Shown here piece after piece: positions 1 through 7,219 of a stretch of 8,697 nt of DNA. The stretch lies in the NCBI GenBank assembly GCA_943372585.1, contig CALRZF020000153.1:1-8697 (forward strand). Direction: 5' to 3'. Position numbers and translations under genes: made by a program. The stretch comes from RAM1 sp943372585 (lineage in GTDB: Bacteria; Pseudomonadota; Gammaproteobacteria; Burkholderiales; Burkholderiaceae_C). Position 1 is the stretch's first letter; every line of letters begins with the position of its first letter. The notes under the pieces are model-generated. The model made no database searches. It was not told where the DNA came from and was given only the letters and a program-made list of their open reading frames with translations.

Positions 1-1
1 C

Positions 2-1540
2 AACGCAATGCTGGTGGCGTCCAGCATTTACGAAGCCTGCAAGTACTACGCCCTGCTGCAAAAGACGCCGTTCAAGGGTCGCTGCGCCATCGTCACCTCG
101 TACGATCCCAAGCCCGGCGACGTCACGCTGGAAGAAACCGGCGCCCATACCGAGAGCGACCGGCAGTTCATCTACAGCACCTACACCGAGCTGCTGGCGG
201 ACGTGGTGCCCGAGGCGGGCAAGAGCAAAACCGAGACTTACGAGAAGCAGGCCAAGCAGCGCTTCATCAAGGAGCCGGCGCGCATGAAGCTGCTGGTGGT
301 GGTGGACAAGCTGCTGACGGGCTTTGACGCCCCGCCCTGCACCTACCTGTACATCGACAAGTCCATGCAGGACCACGGCCTGTTCCAGGCCATTTGCCGC
401 ACCAACCGGCTGGACGGCGACGACAAGGATTTTGGCTACATCGTGGACTACAAGGACCTGTTCAAGAAGGTTGAAAAGGCCATTGCCGTCTACACGTCGG
501 AGCTGGACACCAGCGCGGGCGGCGCCGACCCGCAGGTGATGCTGCAAGACAGGCTGGTGCTGGGCAAGAAGCGGCTGGACGCTGCGTTTGAAGCCCTGCA
601 CCTGCTGTGCCAGCCCGTGCCGCCGCCGCGCACCGATCTGGAATACATCCGTCATTTCTGCGGCAACACCGAAGTGCCTACCGACCTGAAGGAACGCGAG
701 CCGCAGCGGGTGGCGCTGTACAAGGCGACGGTGGCGCTGGTGCGCGCCTGGGCCAATGTGGCCGACGAACTGGAGGCAACAGGCTACACGCCGCAGGACG
801 GCGACCGGATGAAGGCCAGCCTCAAGCACTACCTGGACCTGCGCGATGTGATCCGCCTGGCCGCGGGCGAGACGCTGGACCTCAAGGCGTACGAGGCCGA
901 CATGCGCCACCTGATAGACACCTATATCGAAGCGTCTGCACCGCGCAAGATTTCGCCGTTTGACAACATCGGGCTGCTGGACCTGATTGTGAAGACGGGC
1001 ATTGCCGACGCCATTGCTGAAAAGCTGGCCAGCCTGAAAGGCGACCGCAATGGCATTGCCGAGACCATTGAAAACAACGTGCGCAGCAAGATCATCAAGG
1101 AAAGCCTGACCGACCCGGCTTACTTTGAACGCATGTCGGCGCTGCTGGACGAGATCATCCGCCTGCGCAAGCAAAAAGCCATCGAGTACGAGGAATACCT
1201 CAAACGCATCGCCGTGCTGACCCGCGAGGTGACGAGTGGCAAATCTGCCGATACCCCCGTGCAGCTCAATACGCCGGGCAAGCTCGCGCTGTACAACAAC
1301 CTCAAGGCCTACGCTGGCAAGCATGGCACCAGCGAGCCCATACCGGCCTATGGTGATGCAGATGTGGTGGTGTCCACAGCGCTCCAGCTGGACGCATCCA
1401 TCCGGCAGAACCGCCCCAACAGCTGGCGTGGTGTGCCCGCGCGGGAGCAACTGGTCAGGCAGGCCATTTTCAATGTGCTGAGGGACATTGATGCGGTGAA
1501 CCACATTTACCCCATCGTCTTTGCGCAAAAGGAATATTGA
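2..1540 (+). CDS. hsdR: Type I restriction endonuclease subunit R, C-terminal half (5' end outside window)
   Basis: HsdR is the ATP-driven translocase and nuclease subunit of a type I restriction-modification complex (with HsdM and HsdS) that cuts unmethylated foreign DNA. The frame is already open at base 2; the ATG at 8 is an internal Met, since HsdR proteins are usually near 1000 residues and only about 512 are seen. Counting from that Met, visible parts are the end of the second RecA-like helicase lobe: LLVVVDKLLTGFDAP (motif V, about 95-109), then QAICRTNR (motif VI with arginine fingers, 127-134), then FGYIVDYKDL. From about 160 on is the long helical C-terminal domain that binds the methyltransferase core. 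The nuclease domain and Walker A/B motifs must lie upstream of the window. The stop overlaps the next start (TGATG), so the two genes are translationally coupled. No frameshift is seen. Family assignment is secure; the specificity is unknowable here. Confidence 0.93.
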   Translation, partial: NAMLVASSIYEACKYYALLQKTPFKGRCAIVTSYDPKPGDVTLEETGAHTESDRQFIYSTYTELLADVVPEAGKSKTETYEKQAKQRFIKEPARMKLLVVVDKLLTGFDAPPCTYLYIDKSMQDHGLFQAICRTNRLDGDDKDFGYIVDYKDLFKKVEKAIAVYTSELDTSAGGADPQVMLQDRLVLGKKRLDAAFEALHLLCQPVPPPRTDLEYIRHFCGNTEVPTDLKEREPQRVALYKATVALVRAWANVADELEATGYTPQDGDRMKASLKHYLDLRDVIRLAAGETLDLKAYEADMRHLIDTYIEASAPRKISPFDNIGLLDLIVKTGIADAIAEKLASLKGDRNGIAETIENNVRSKIIKESLTDPAYFERMSALLDEIIRLRKQKAIEYEEYLKRIAVLTREVTSGKSADTPVQLNTPGKLALYNNLKAYAGKHGTSEPIPAYGDADVVVSTALQLDASIRQNRPNSWRGVPAREQLVRQAIFNVLRDIDAVNHIYPIVFAQKEY

Positions 1541-2256
1541 TGGGCACCCTGATTGACCTGGGCGGGATCGCCGCCGAGGTCATCCGCAAGGACATCAAGC
1601 ATCTGCACCTGAATGTGTTGCCGCCGCAAGGCAAGGTCCGCATCGCAGCACCCCGGCACATGAAGCTGGAAACCGTCAGGGTGTTTGCCATTTCGCGGCT
1701 GGCCTGGATCAAGACCGAGCAGCACAAAATGCAGGCTCAGCCTAGAGAAGCGCCGCGCGATTTTCTATCCCGCGAAAGCCATTACATCTGGGGTCAGCGC
1801 TACTTGCTGCGACGTGTAGAGCATGACGCGGCACCAGCGGTGGAGCTGGGGCATAACAAGCTGGTGCTACGTGTTCGGCGGGGCACCGATGCTGCCCGCT
1901 GCCAGGAGGTGCTGGACGGTTGGTATCGCGAGCAGATCCGCCGAGCCGTGCCAGCATTGATCAGCAAATGGGAAGCCGCCATGGGCGTGCGCGTGGCGCA
2001 GGTCTTTGTGCAGCGCATGAAGACGCAATGGGGCAGTTGCAACCCGGCCAAGGGCAACATCCGACTGAACACCGAGCTGGCCAAGAAGCCGCCTGAATGC
2101 CTGGAGTACATCGTGGTTCATGAAATGGCGCACCTGCTGGAGGCCAGCCACAACGCGCGCTTTCAGGGGCTGATGAGTTCGCTTTTGCCTCATTGGCAGC
2201 ACCTTCGGGCAACGCTGAACCGCTTGCCTGTGCGGCATGAGGACTGGGATTACTGA
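1540..2256 (+). CDS. YgjP-type (DUF45) zinc metallopeptidase beside HsdR
   Basis: This encodes a predicted cytoplasmic zinc metallopeptidase of the YgjP/DUF45 family (SprT/WLM-like fold), 238 aa from the ATG. The zinc site is clear: VVHEMAHLLEASHNARF gives the HExxH pair H194/E195/H198 and a likely third ligand H204. It is preceded by the family signature MKTQWGSC (160-167) and NIRLNTEL (173-180). The N-terminal 120 residues are beta-rich, including the family-typical YIWGQRYLL (82-90). There is no signal peptide or membrane segment. The ATG at 1540 was chosen because AAGGA (1529-1533) lies 6 bases upstream; the adjacent TTG at 1537 would add only one Met. It overlaps the hsdR stop by one base, so it belongs to the restriction operon. 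Members are often found beside type I hsdR genes, but their role there is not established to my knowledge; processing or turnover of HsdR is a guess. Confidence 0.9.
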   Translation: MGTLIDLGGIAAEVIRKDIKHLHLNVLPPQGKVRIAAPRHMKLETVRVFAISRLAWIKTEQHKMQAQPREAPRDFLSRESHYIWGQRYLLRRVEHDAAPAVELGHNKLVLRVRRGTDAARCQEVLDGWYREQIRRAVPALISKWEAAMGVRVAQVFVQRMKTQWGSCNPAKGNIRLNTELAKKPPECLEYIVVHEMAHLLEASHNARFQGLMSSLLPHWQHLRATLNRLPVRHEDWDY

Positions 2257-2294
2257 GCTTTGCCAGCGCAAACAAGTCCGGCTGATTGAAACCT

Positions 2295-3269
2295 TTACCC
2301 CTCAAACTGCGGATGCAGCTGCCGGATGCGGTTCATCGCCATGGCTGCCGCTGCCGTGCGTGTTTCCACGCCCAGCTTGGCAAACACGCGTTCCAGGTGC
2401 TTTTTGACCGTGGCGGGGCTGGAGCCCACGATGTCGGCGATGTCGCGGTTGATCTTGCCCTTGACCACCCAGTACAGCACCTCGGCCTCCTTGGCGGTGA
2501 GCTTGAAGGCCAGGCTCATGGATTCGATGATGGCCGCGTCAGACACCTCGCGCATCACGATCAGCCAGTCGTCATCACCCGTCTGCTGGTGCAGGCGGAA
2601 CGTCAGGCGCCTCGCGCCCAGCGCCACCATCAGGCGTGGCGGCTCGATCTGGGCCTCGGCCTCTTTCAGGTGGCGGCGCAGCCAGTCCACCACCGGCTGC
2701 GGCGCCTGGTGGCCTGAGGGCATGGCAGCACCGTAATACTGGGCCAGCAGGTCGCGCGCCAGCGCCGTCTGCCACATCAGGCGGCCATCGCTGGCGCGCA
2801 CGGTGATGCTGGCGTAGCCGAAGGCGTCCAGCGCGTTGCGCGCCTGGCGGCGCTCGCGCGCGCCCTGCATGTGCACGTTCATGCGGGCCAGCACTTCCTT
2901 AGGGCGGATGGGCTTGGTGACGTAGTCCACCCCGCCTGCCTCCAGCGCTGCGACCAGGTACTCGGTCTCGGTCAGGCCGGTCATGAAGATGATGGGGATG
3001 TGCGCGGTTTGCGCGGTGGCCTTCAGGCGCTTGGCCACCTCAAACCCATCCATGCCGGGCATCATGGCGTCCAGCAGCACGATGTCGGGCAGGGCCTGGG
3101 CGGCGCGCGCCAGCGCTGCTTCGCCGCCCGTAGCCACCAGCACGGTGTAGCCCGATTCATCCAGCGCGTCGTGCAGCACCGACAGGTTGTCGGGCACGTC
3201 GTCCACGATCAGCACGACCTCGCTGTTGGCTCGGTCCAGAGTGTGGTCATGCGGGGGGATCATGTTCAT
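2295..3269 (-). CDS. Response regulator: receiver, PAS-like middle, LuxR/GerE DNA-binding domain
   Basis: This is a 324-aa cytoplasmic two-component transcription factor. The receiver domain (about 17-135) has all key residues: acidic pair D23/D24, phospho-acceptor D67 (IVLLDAMMPGMDG), T97 and K119 (VTKP). A linker/middle region (about 145-245), with FGYASITVRASDGRLMWQT and DDDWLIVMREV, resembles a degenerate PAS fold and is unusual, because typical NarL-type regulators are about 210 aa without it. The C-terminal GerE helix-turn-helix spans about 257-310: LTAKEAEVLYWVVKGKINRD, then recognition helix SPATVKKHLERVFAKLGV. The ATG at 3269 overlaps the stop of the upstream hybrid kinase as ATGA (4-base overlap), so the two are co-translated and surely partners; a second Met two codons on (3263) is possible. 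Targets are unknown; the divergent urease promoter region and autoregulation are the first places to look. Confidence 0.93.
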   Translation of the reverse strand: MNMIPPHDHTLDRANSEVVLIVDDVPDNLSVLHDALDESGYTVLVATGGEAALARAAQALPDIVLLDAMMPGMDGFEVAKRLKATAQTAHIPIIFMTGLTETEYLVAALEAGGVDYVTKPIRPKEVLARMNVHMQGARERRQARNALDAFGYASITVRASDGRLMWQTALARDLLAQYYGAAMPSGHQAPQPVVDWLRRHLKEAEAQIEPPRLMVALGARRLTFRLHQQTGDDDWLIVMREVSDAAIIESMSLAFKLTAKEAEVLYWVVKGKINRDIADIVGSSPATVKKHLERVFAKLGVETRTAAAAMAMNRIRQLHPQFEG

Positions 3270-6200
3270 GGCTGCTGCGCATTGTGCGCGCCCTGTGCAT
3301 CCACCAATTGCCGGCTGATCGCCTCAAACTGGAACTGGCGCGCGCTTTCGCGCCACTGCGCCACCAGCGGCGCGCTGGCCGGCTCGGCCGCCTCGATCTG
3401 GTCCAGCTGGTTCATGATGCCGCGGTAGTAGCCCAGCTGCACCACCTCCTGCAGCGCGGCCAGGCGGTCGGGCTGCGGCCACACCACGACTGGTGCGGCC
3501 GTGGGCTCGGGTGCCGGCTGAGGCTGCTCCAGCCACTGCAGGCCCAGCTGGCGCTCCAGCCAGTCCAGCAGCTCGCTGTGGCGCACAGGCTTCAACACAA
3601 AGTCTTCCGCGCGTATGCCCACATCATTGTCCAGGCCCTTGTCAAACGCGTTGGCGGACACGATGGCCACGCGGGCATGGCCGCCCTCAATGCCGCGCAG
3701 GCGGCGTATCGTTTCCCACCCGTCAATGCCGGGCATGGCCAGGTCCATCAGGATGGCGTCGGGCCGCAGCCCGGCGGCCAGCAGGTCCAGGCAGTCGTGG
3801 CCGCTGGCGGCGGTGCGCAGCTCAAAGCCCAGCGGCTCCAGCAGGTGCACCAGCAGCTCGCGGTCGGGCTCCTCGTTGTCCACCACCAGCACCTTGCGGC
3901 GCGCGCCGGCATAGGCGCGGCGCACACGTACAGGCGCCAGCGCAGGCCGCGCGGCCACGCCGCGGTGCACCTCGGGCAGGAACAGCTTGACGGTGAACAC
4001 CGAGCCTTGCCCTGGCGTGCTGGTGGCGCTGAGCTGGCCGCCCATCAGGTCCGTCAGCATCTTGGCAATGGTCAGGCCCAGCCCCGCGCCGGGGGCGGCT
4101 TGCGCTGACGCGGTGCCACGCGCAAACGGTTCGAAGATCTGCTCGATCTCTTGCACCGTCAGACCGGGCCCGGTGTCTTCAATTTCTATGGTGGCCATCT
4201 CGCGCGCATAGCGCGCACGCAAGGCCACGCGGCCCTGCGACGTGAACTTGATGGCATTGCCCAGCAGGTTGATGAGGATCTGCCGTACGCGCTTCTCATC
4301 GGCGCGCACCACCTCGGGCAACGTCCCCTCAGCATCAAAGCTGAAGGCCAGGCCCTTGGCCAGCGCCTGCGGCTCGAACATGCCCGCCATCTCATGCACA
4401 CAGTCGGCAAAGGCCATGGGCTTGACGGTGAGCGTGAGCTTGCCGGCCTCAATCCGCGCAATGTCCAGCGTGCCTTCAATCAGGCTCAGCAAATGCTCGC
4501 CGCCGCGCTTGATGACGTTCACGGCCTGCTTGCGGTGCGGGGGCACGCTGGCGTCCTCGCCCATGAGCTGCGCATAGCCCAGGATGCTGTTCAGCGGCGT
4601 GCGCAGCTCATGGCTGATGGCGCTGATGTAGCGGCTCTTGGCCTGGTTGGCCTGCTCGGCCGCGTGGCGCGCCTGCTCGGCCTGCAGCTTGGCCTGCTGC
4701 AGTGCCTCGTCGGTCTGCTTGTGCGACTCGATTTCCAGCATCAGCAAATGCGTCTGGCGGTTGGACTCCTCTTGCGCCACCTGGCGGCTCTTGTGCGCCA
4801 GCACCAGCCACCAGGCCACGATGCCGGCAATGACCAGCAGCGCCATGTACGCCTTCAAAAAACCCGAGCGCAATGTGCCGTCGCTCACGCCGGCATTGGC
4901 ATCCCCCAGCGCGGAGCCTACTGCCTGCAATTCCTGGTGGTATAGCAGGCCGAACACCGTGGCCAGCAGCGGCACGATGATGAGCATGAGCAGAATGAAA
5001 TGGCCCAGCCCCGTGTCCAGGTACGGCCAGATGCGTTTGGGCAGTACCCAGCGCAACGCGCCGGACCACTGCGCCGACAGGCTCGCGTGCGGCTTGCACA
5101 GATCGCCGCAGCGCGCGTCCAGCGTGCAGCACAGCGAACAGATGGGCCCCTGGTACGCGGGGCAGTGGGCCATGTCCGGGCCTTCGTAGTCGCGCTCGCA
5201 GATCACGCATTTTTTCAGCGCGCTGGCCAGGTAGGCGCCCTCAGGTCCCGCGTCAGCCGCGGCATCCGCCTCAGGCCCGCGCGCAATGTAGTAGCGCCCC
5301 CGCGTGGCCCAGGCGATCAGCGGCGCAGTGAAGAACGCGGTGGCCATGGCGATCACAGCCGAAAACGCCTGCGCCATGGGCCCGAACAGGCCCAGGTGCG
5401 CTGTGATGGACAGCGCCGACGCCAGCACCATCGCACCCACGCCCACGGGGTTGATGTCGTACAGGTAGGCGCGCTTGAACTCAATGCCCTTGGGGCTCAG
5501 GCCCAGCGGCTTGTTGATGACCAGGTCCGCCACCACAGCCATGATCCAGGCGATGGCGATGTTGCTGTACAGGCCCAGCACATCGCCCAGCGCCTGGAAC
5601 ACATTCATCTCCATCAGCATGAAGGCAATGCCGGTGTTGAACACCACCCACACCACCCGCCCCGGGTGGCTGTGCGTCACGCGCGAGAAAAAATTGCTCC
5701 AGGCCAGTGACCCCGCATAGGCGTTGGTCACGTTGATCTTCAGCTGCGAGATCACCACAAACAGCGCCGTGGCCGCCACCGCCCAGCCGTAGTTGGGGAA
5801 CACGTATTCGTACGCGGCCAGGTACATCTGGTTGGGGTCCACCGCGCGGTCCACCGGCACCATATGGGTGATGGCCAGGTAAGCCAGCAGCGCGCCGCCC
5901 AGCATCTTGATCACGCCCAGGATCACCCAGCCCGGCCCGCCGGCCAGCACGCCCAGCCACCAGCGTTTGCGCGTGACAGCCGTGCGCGCCGGCATGAAGC
6001 GCAAATAGTCGGCCTGCTCCCCCATTTGGGTAATCAGCGCAATGCCCACCGTCAAGGCGGCACCAAACAAGTGCATTTCAAACCCGGAATCCCGCGACTT
6101 ATCCCCCATGTAGTGCGTGATGCCCGAAAACGCACCAGGATCGCGCAGCAGCACATACACGAAGGGCACCACCAGCATCACCAGCCACAGCGGCTGCGTC

Positions 6201-6814
6201 CAGACCTGCAGCCGGCTGATGACCGACACGCCGTGGGTGACCAGCGGGATCACCACCAGCGCGCAGATCAGGTAGCCCCAGCTGGGCGGGATGTTCAGCG
6301 CCAGCTCCAGCGCATAGGCCATGACGGCGGCCTCGAGCGCAAAAAAGATGAAAGTGAACGACGCATAGATCAGCGACGTGATGGTCGAGCCGATGTAGCC
6401 AAAGCCCGCGCCGCGCGTGAGCAGGTCCATGTCGACCCCATACCGGGCGGCGTACACGCTGATGGGCAGGCCGGCCAGGAAGATGATGAGCCCGGTGGTC
6501 AGGATGGCCCAGAAGGCGTTCATGAAGCCGTACTGCACCAGCAGCGTGGCACCCACGGCCTCCAGGATCAGGAACGACGCGGCGCCGAACGCCGTGTTGG
6601 CCACCCGCCATTCAGACCATTTGCGAAAGCGCTGGGGCGTGTAGCGCAGCGCGTAATCCTCCATGGTCTCGCTGGCCACCCAGCTGTTGTAGTCCCGGCG
6701 CACCTTCACGATGCGCTGGGGCGCCTCGTCCCCTGCCGCCGGGGCGGGGTGGATGGGGATGACGGGGCGGGGGGTGGAGTTCACATCTGCAATCTGCAGG
6801 TTCCGTGCCGCCAT
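3266..6814 (-). CDS. NCS1-family permease fused to hybrid sensor histidine kinase
   Basis: This is a 1182-aa inner-membrane sensor. Domains in order: a hydrophilic N-terminus (1-72); an NCS1 permease module (about 73-502, roughly 12 membrane helices, with RYGVDMDLLTRGAGFGYIGS and INVTNAYAGSLAWSNFF typical of purine/cytosine/hydantoin permeases); a Cys-rich segment (536-576, eight Cys); two more helices (about 603-624 and 654-673); and a helical linker rich in Glu, Gln and Ala (675-727). Then HisKA with phospho-acceptor H735 (SHELRTPLNS); HATPase_c (about 835-948) with N-box N849/N853, DTGPGL (880-885) and GAGLGLTIAK (909-918); a receiver (973-1088) with D979, D1024, S1053 and K1075; and a helical tail (1105-1175) without an HPt histidine. 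The ATG at 6814 gives the whole N-terminus but has no good Shine-Dalgarno and sits inside a hairpin; GTG 6784 is an alternative. It is coupled to the response regulator downstream and divergent from ureA. The permease most likely serves as ligand sensor, with or without transport; the ligand is inferred to be a nitrogen compound. Confidence 0.9.
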   Translation of the reverse strand: MAARNLQIADVNSTPRPVIPIHPAPAAGDEAPQRIVKVRRDYNSWVASETMEDYALRYTPQRFRKWSEWRVANTAFGAASFLILEAVGATLLVQYGFMNAFWAILTTGLIIFLAGLPISVYAARYGVDMDLLTRGAGFGYIGSTITSLIYASFTFIFFALEAAVMAYALELALNIPPSWGYLICALVVIPLVTHGVSVISRLQVWTQPLWLVMLVVPFVYVLLRDPGAFSGITHYMGDKSRDSGFEMHLFGAALTVGIALITQMGEQADYLRFMPARTAVTRKRWWLGVLAGGPGWVILGVIKMLGGALLAYLAITHMVPVDRAVDPNQMYLAAYEYVFPNYGWAVAATALFVVISQLKINVTNAYAGSLAWSNFFSRVTHSHPGRVVWVVFNTGIAFMLMEMNVFQALGDVLGLYSNIAIAWIMAVVADLVINKPLGLSPKGIEFKRAYLYDINPVGVGAMVLASALSITAHLGLFGPMAQAFSAVIAMATAFFTAPLIAWATRGRYYIARGPEADAAADAGPEGAYLASALKKCVICERDYEGPDMAHCPAYQGPICSLCCTLDARCGDLCKPHASLSAQWSGALRWVLPKRIWPYLDTGLGHFILLMLIIVPLLATVFGLLYHQELQAVGSALGDANAGVSDGTLRSGFLKAYMALLVIAGIVAWWLVLAHKSRQVAQEESNRQTHLLMLEIESHKQTDEALQQAKLQAEQARHAAEQANQAKSRYISAISHELRTPLNSILGYAQLMGEDASVPPHRKQAVNVIKRGGEHLLSLIEGTLDIARIEAGKLTLTVKPMAFADCVHEMAGMFEPQALAKGLAFSFDAEGTLPEVVRADEKRVRQILINLLGNAIKFTSQGRVALRARYAREMATIEIEDTGPGLTVQEIEQIFEPFARGTASAQAAPGAGLGLTIAKMLTDLMGGQLSATSTPGQGSVFTVKLFLPEVHRGVAARPALAPVRVRRAYAGARRKVLVVDNEEPDRELLVHLLEPLGFELRTAASGHDCLDLLAAGLRPDAILMDLAMPGIDGWETIRRLRGIEGGHARVAIVSANAFDKGLDNDVGIRAEDFVLKPVRHSELLDWLERQLGLQWLEQPQPAPEPTAAPVVVWPQPDRLAALQEVVQLGYYRGIMNQLDQIEAAEPASAPLVAQWRESARQFQFEAISRQLVDAQGAHNAQQP

Positions 6815-6834
6815 ACGCCACAAGGCGCATGGCG
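6809..6834. promoter_or_regulatory. Inverted repeat (11-bp arms, 4-bp spacer) over the kinase start codon: operator or mRNA hairpin
   Basis: Arm CGCCATACGCC (6809-6819), spacer ACAA (6820-6823), arm GGCGCATGGCG (6824-6834). Ten of 11 positions pair; the exception, A6815/C6828, becomes a G-U wobble in the minus-strand transcript, so the kinase mRNA could form an unbroken 11-bp stem with a UUGU loop. The kinase ATG (6814-6812) lies inside that stem. On DNA, the site ends one base before the -24 element of the putative ureA promoter. It could be the operator of a dimeric regulator, a translation-blocking hairpin, or both. The repeat itself is read directly; function is inferred. Confidence 0.55.
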
Positions 6835-6850
6835 CGGCATGGCCCTTGCA
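6835..6850 (+). promoter_or_regulatory. Putative sigma-54 (-24/-12) promoter of the urease operon
   Basis: CGGCATGGCCCTTGCA matches the RpoN consensus TGGCAYG-N4-TTGCW at every defined position except the first (C for T). The invariant GG (6836-6837) and GC (6848-6849) are separated by exactly 10 bases. Transcription would start near 6861, leaving a leader of about 26 bases before ureA. Sigma-54 promoters need an enhancer-binding activator such as NtrC, which fits nitrogen-limited urease expression. No clear NtrC enhancer was recognised upstream, inside the kinase gene. The match was read by eye, without a score against the genome background. Confidence 0.6.
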
Positions 6851-6886
6851 ATATGATGATTCGCACCCCCTCTTCAGCCCAGCGCC

Positions 6887-7189
6887 ATGGAACTCACCCC
6901 CCGCGAAAAAGACAAGTTGCTCATCTTTACCGCCGCGCTGCTGGCCGAGCGGCGCCGCGCCCGCGGCCTGAAGCTCAACTACCCCGAGGCCATGGCGCTG
7001 ATCAGCGCCGCCGTGATGGAGGGTGCGCGTGACGGCAAGACCGTGGCCCAACTCATGAGCGAAGGCCGTACCGTGCTCACGCGCGCCGACGTCATGGACG
7101 GCGTGGCCGACATGATCCCCGACATCCAGGTCGAAGCGACCTTTCCCGACGGCACCAAGCTCGTGACCGTTCATCAGCCCATCGCCTGA
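6887..7189 (+). CDS. ureA: Urease subunit gamma
   Basis: UreA is the small structural subunit of cytoplasmic nickel urease (urea to ammonia plus carbamate), assembling as (UreABC)3. The 100-aa length is exactly that of bacterial UreA. Conserved stretches are MELTPREKDKLLIFTAALLA (1-20), LNYPEAMALISAAVMEGARD (30-49) and VMDGVADMIPDIQVEATFPD (69-88), ending in VTVHQPI. This ATG is fixed by the family's conserved N-terminus. Upstream there is no convincing Shine-Dalgarno: the bases before the ATG are pyrimidine-rich, with AGCGCC adjacent. It is the first urease gene here, behind a putative sigma-54 promoter and divergent from the sensor kinase; the accessory gene ureD, which precedes ureA in many proteobacteria, is not present. 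The next gene, ureJ, begins 30 bp downstream. Confidence 0.97.
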   Translation: MELTPREKDKLLIFTAALLAERRRARGLKLNYPEAMALISAAVMEGARDGKTVAQLMSEGRTVLTRADVMDGVADMIPDIQVEATFPDGTKLVTVHQPIA

Positions 7190-7219
7190 TTTCCGAATCC
7201 CCCAAGGAGACCGCCTCAT

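Noticed and set aside
1537..1539. TTG as start of the zinc peptidase gene.
   Set aside because: The ATG directly after it has better codon choice and good spacing from AAGGA; TTG would only add one residue.
2257..2294. Hairpin TTTGC-CAGC-GCAAA between the two convergent genes, as a possible terminator.
   Set aside because: The stem is only 5 bp and no T-run follows on either strand, so it is not a credible intrinsic terminator. Transcription may stop by Rho or run on.
3284..4108. Several long plus-strand open frames opposite the kinase and regulator (for example 3284-4108, 4151-4945 and 5864-6856).
   Set aside because: They are Gln/His/Arg/Ala-rich without recognisable domains and lie antisense to clear domain-bearing genes; treated as shadows of GC-rich coding.
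6852..6857. TATGAT before ureA resembling a sigma-70 -10 box.
   Set aside because: No -35-like hexamer occurs at 16-18 bp upstream, and the overlapping sigma-54 match explains the TTGCA stretch better.
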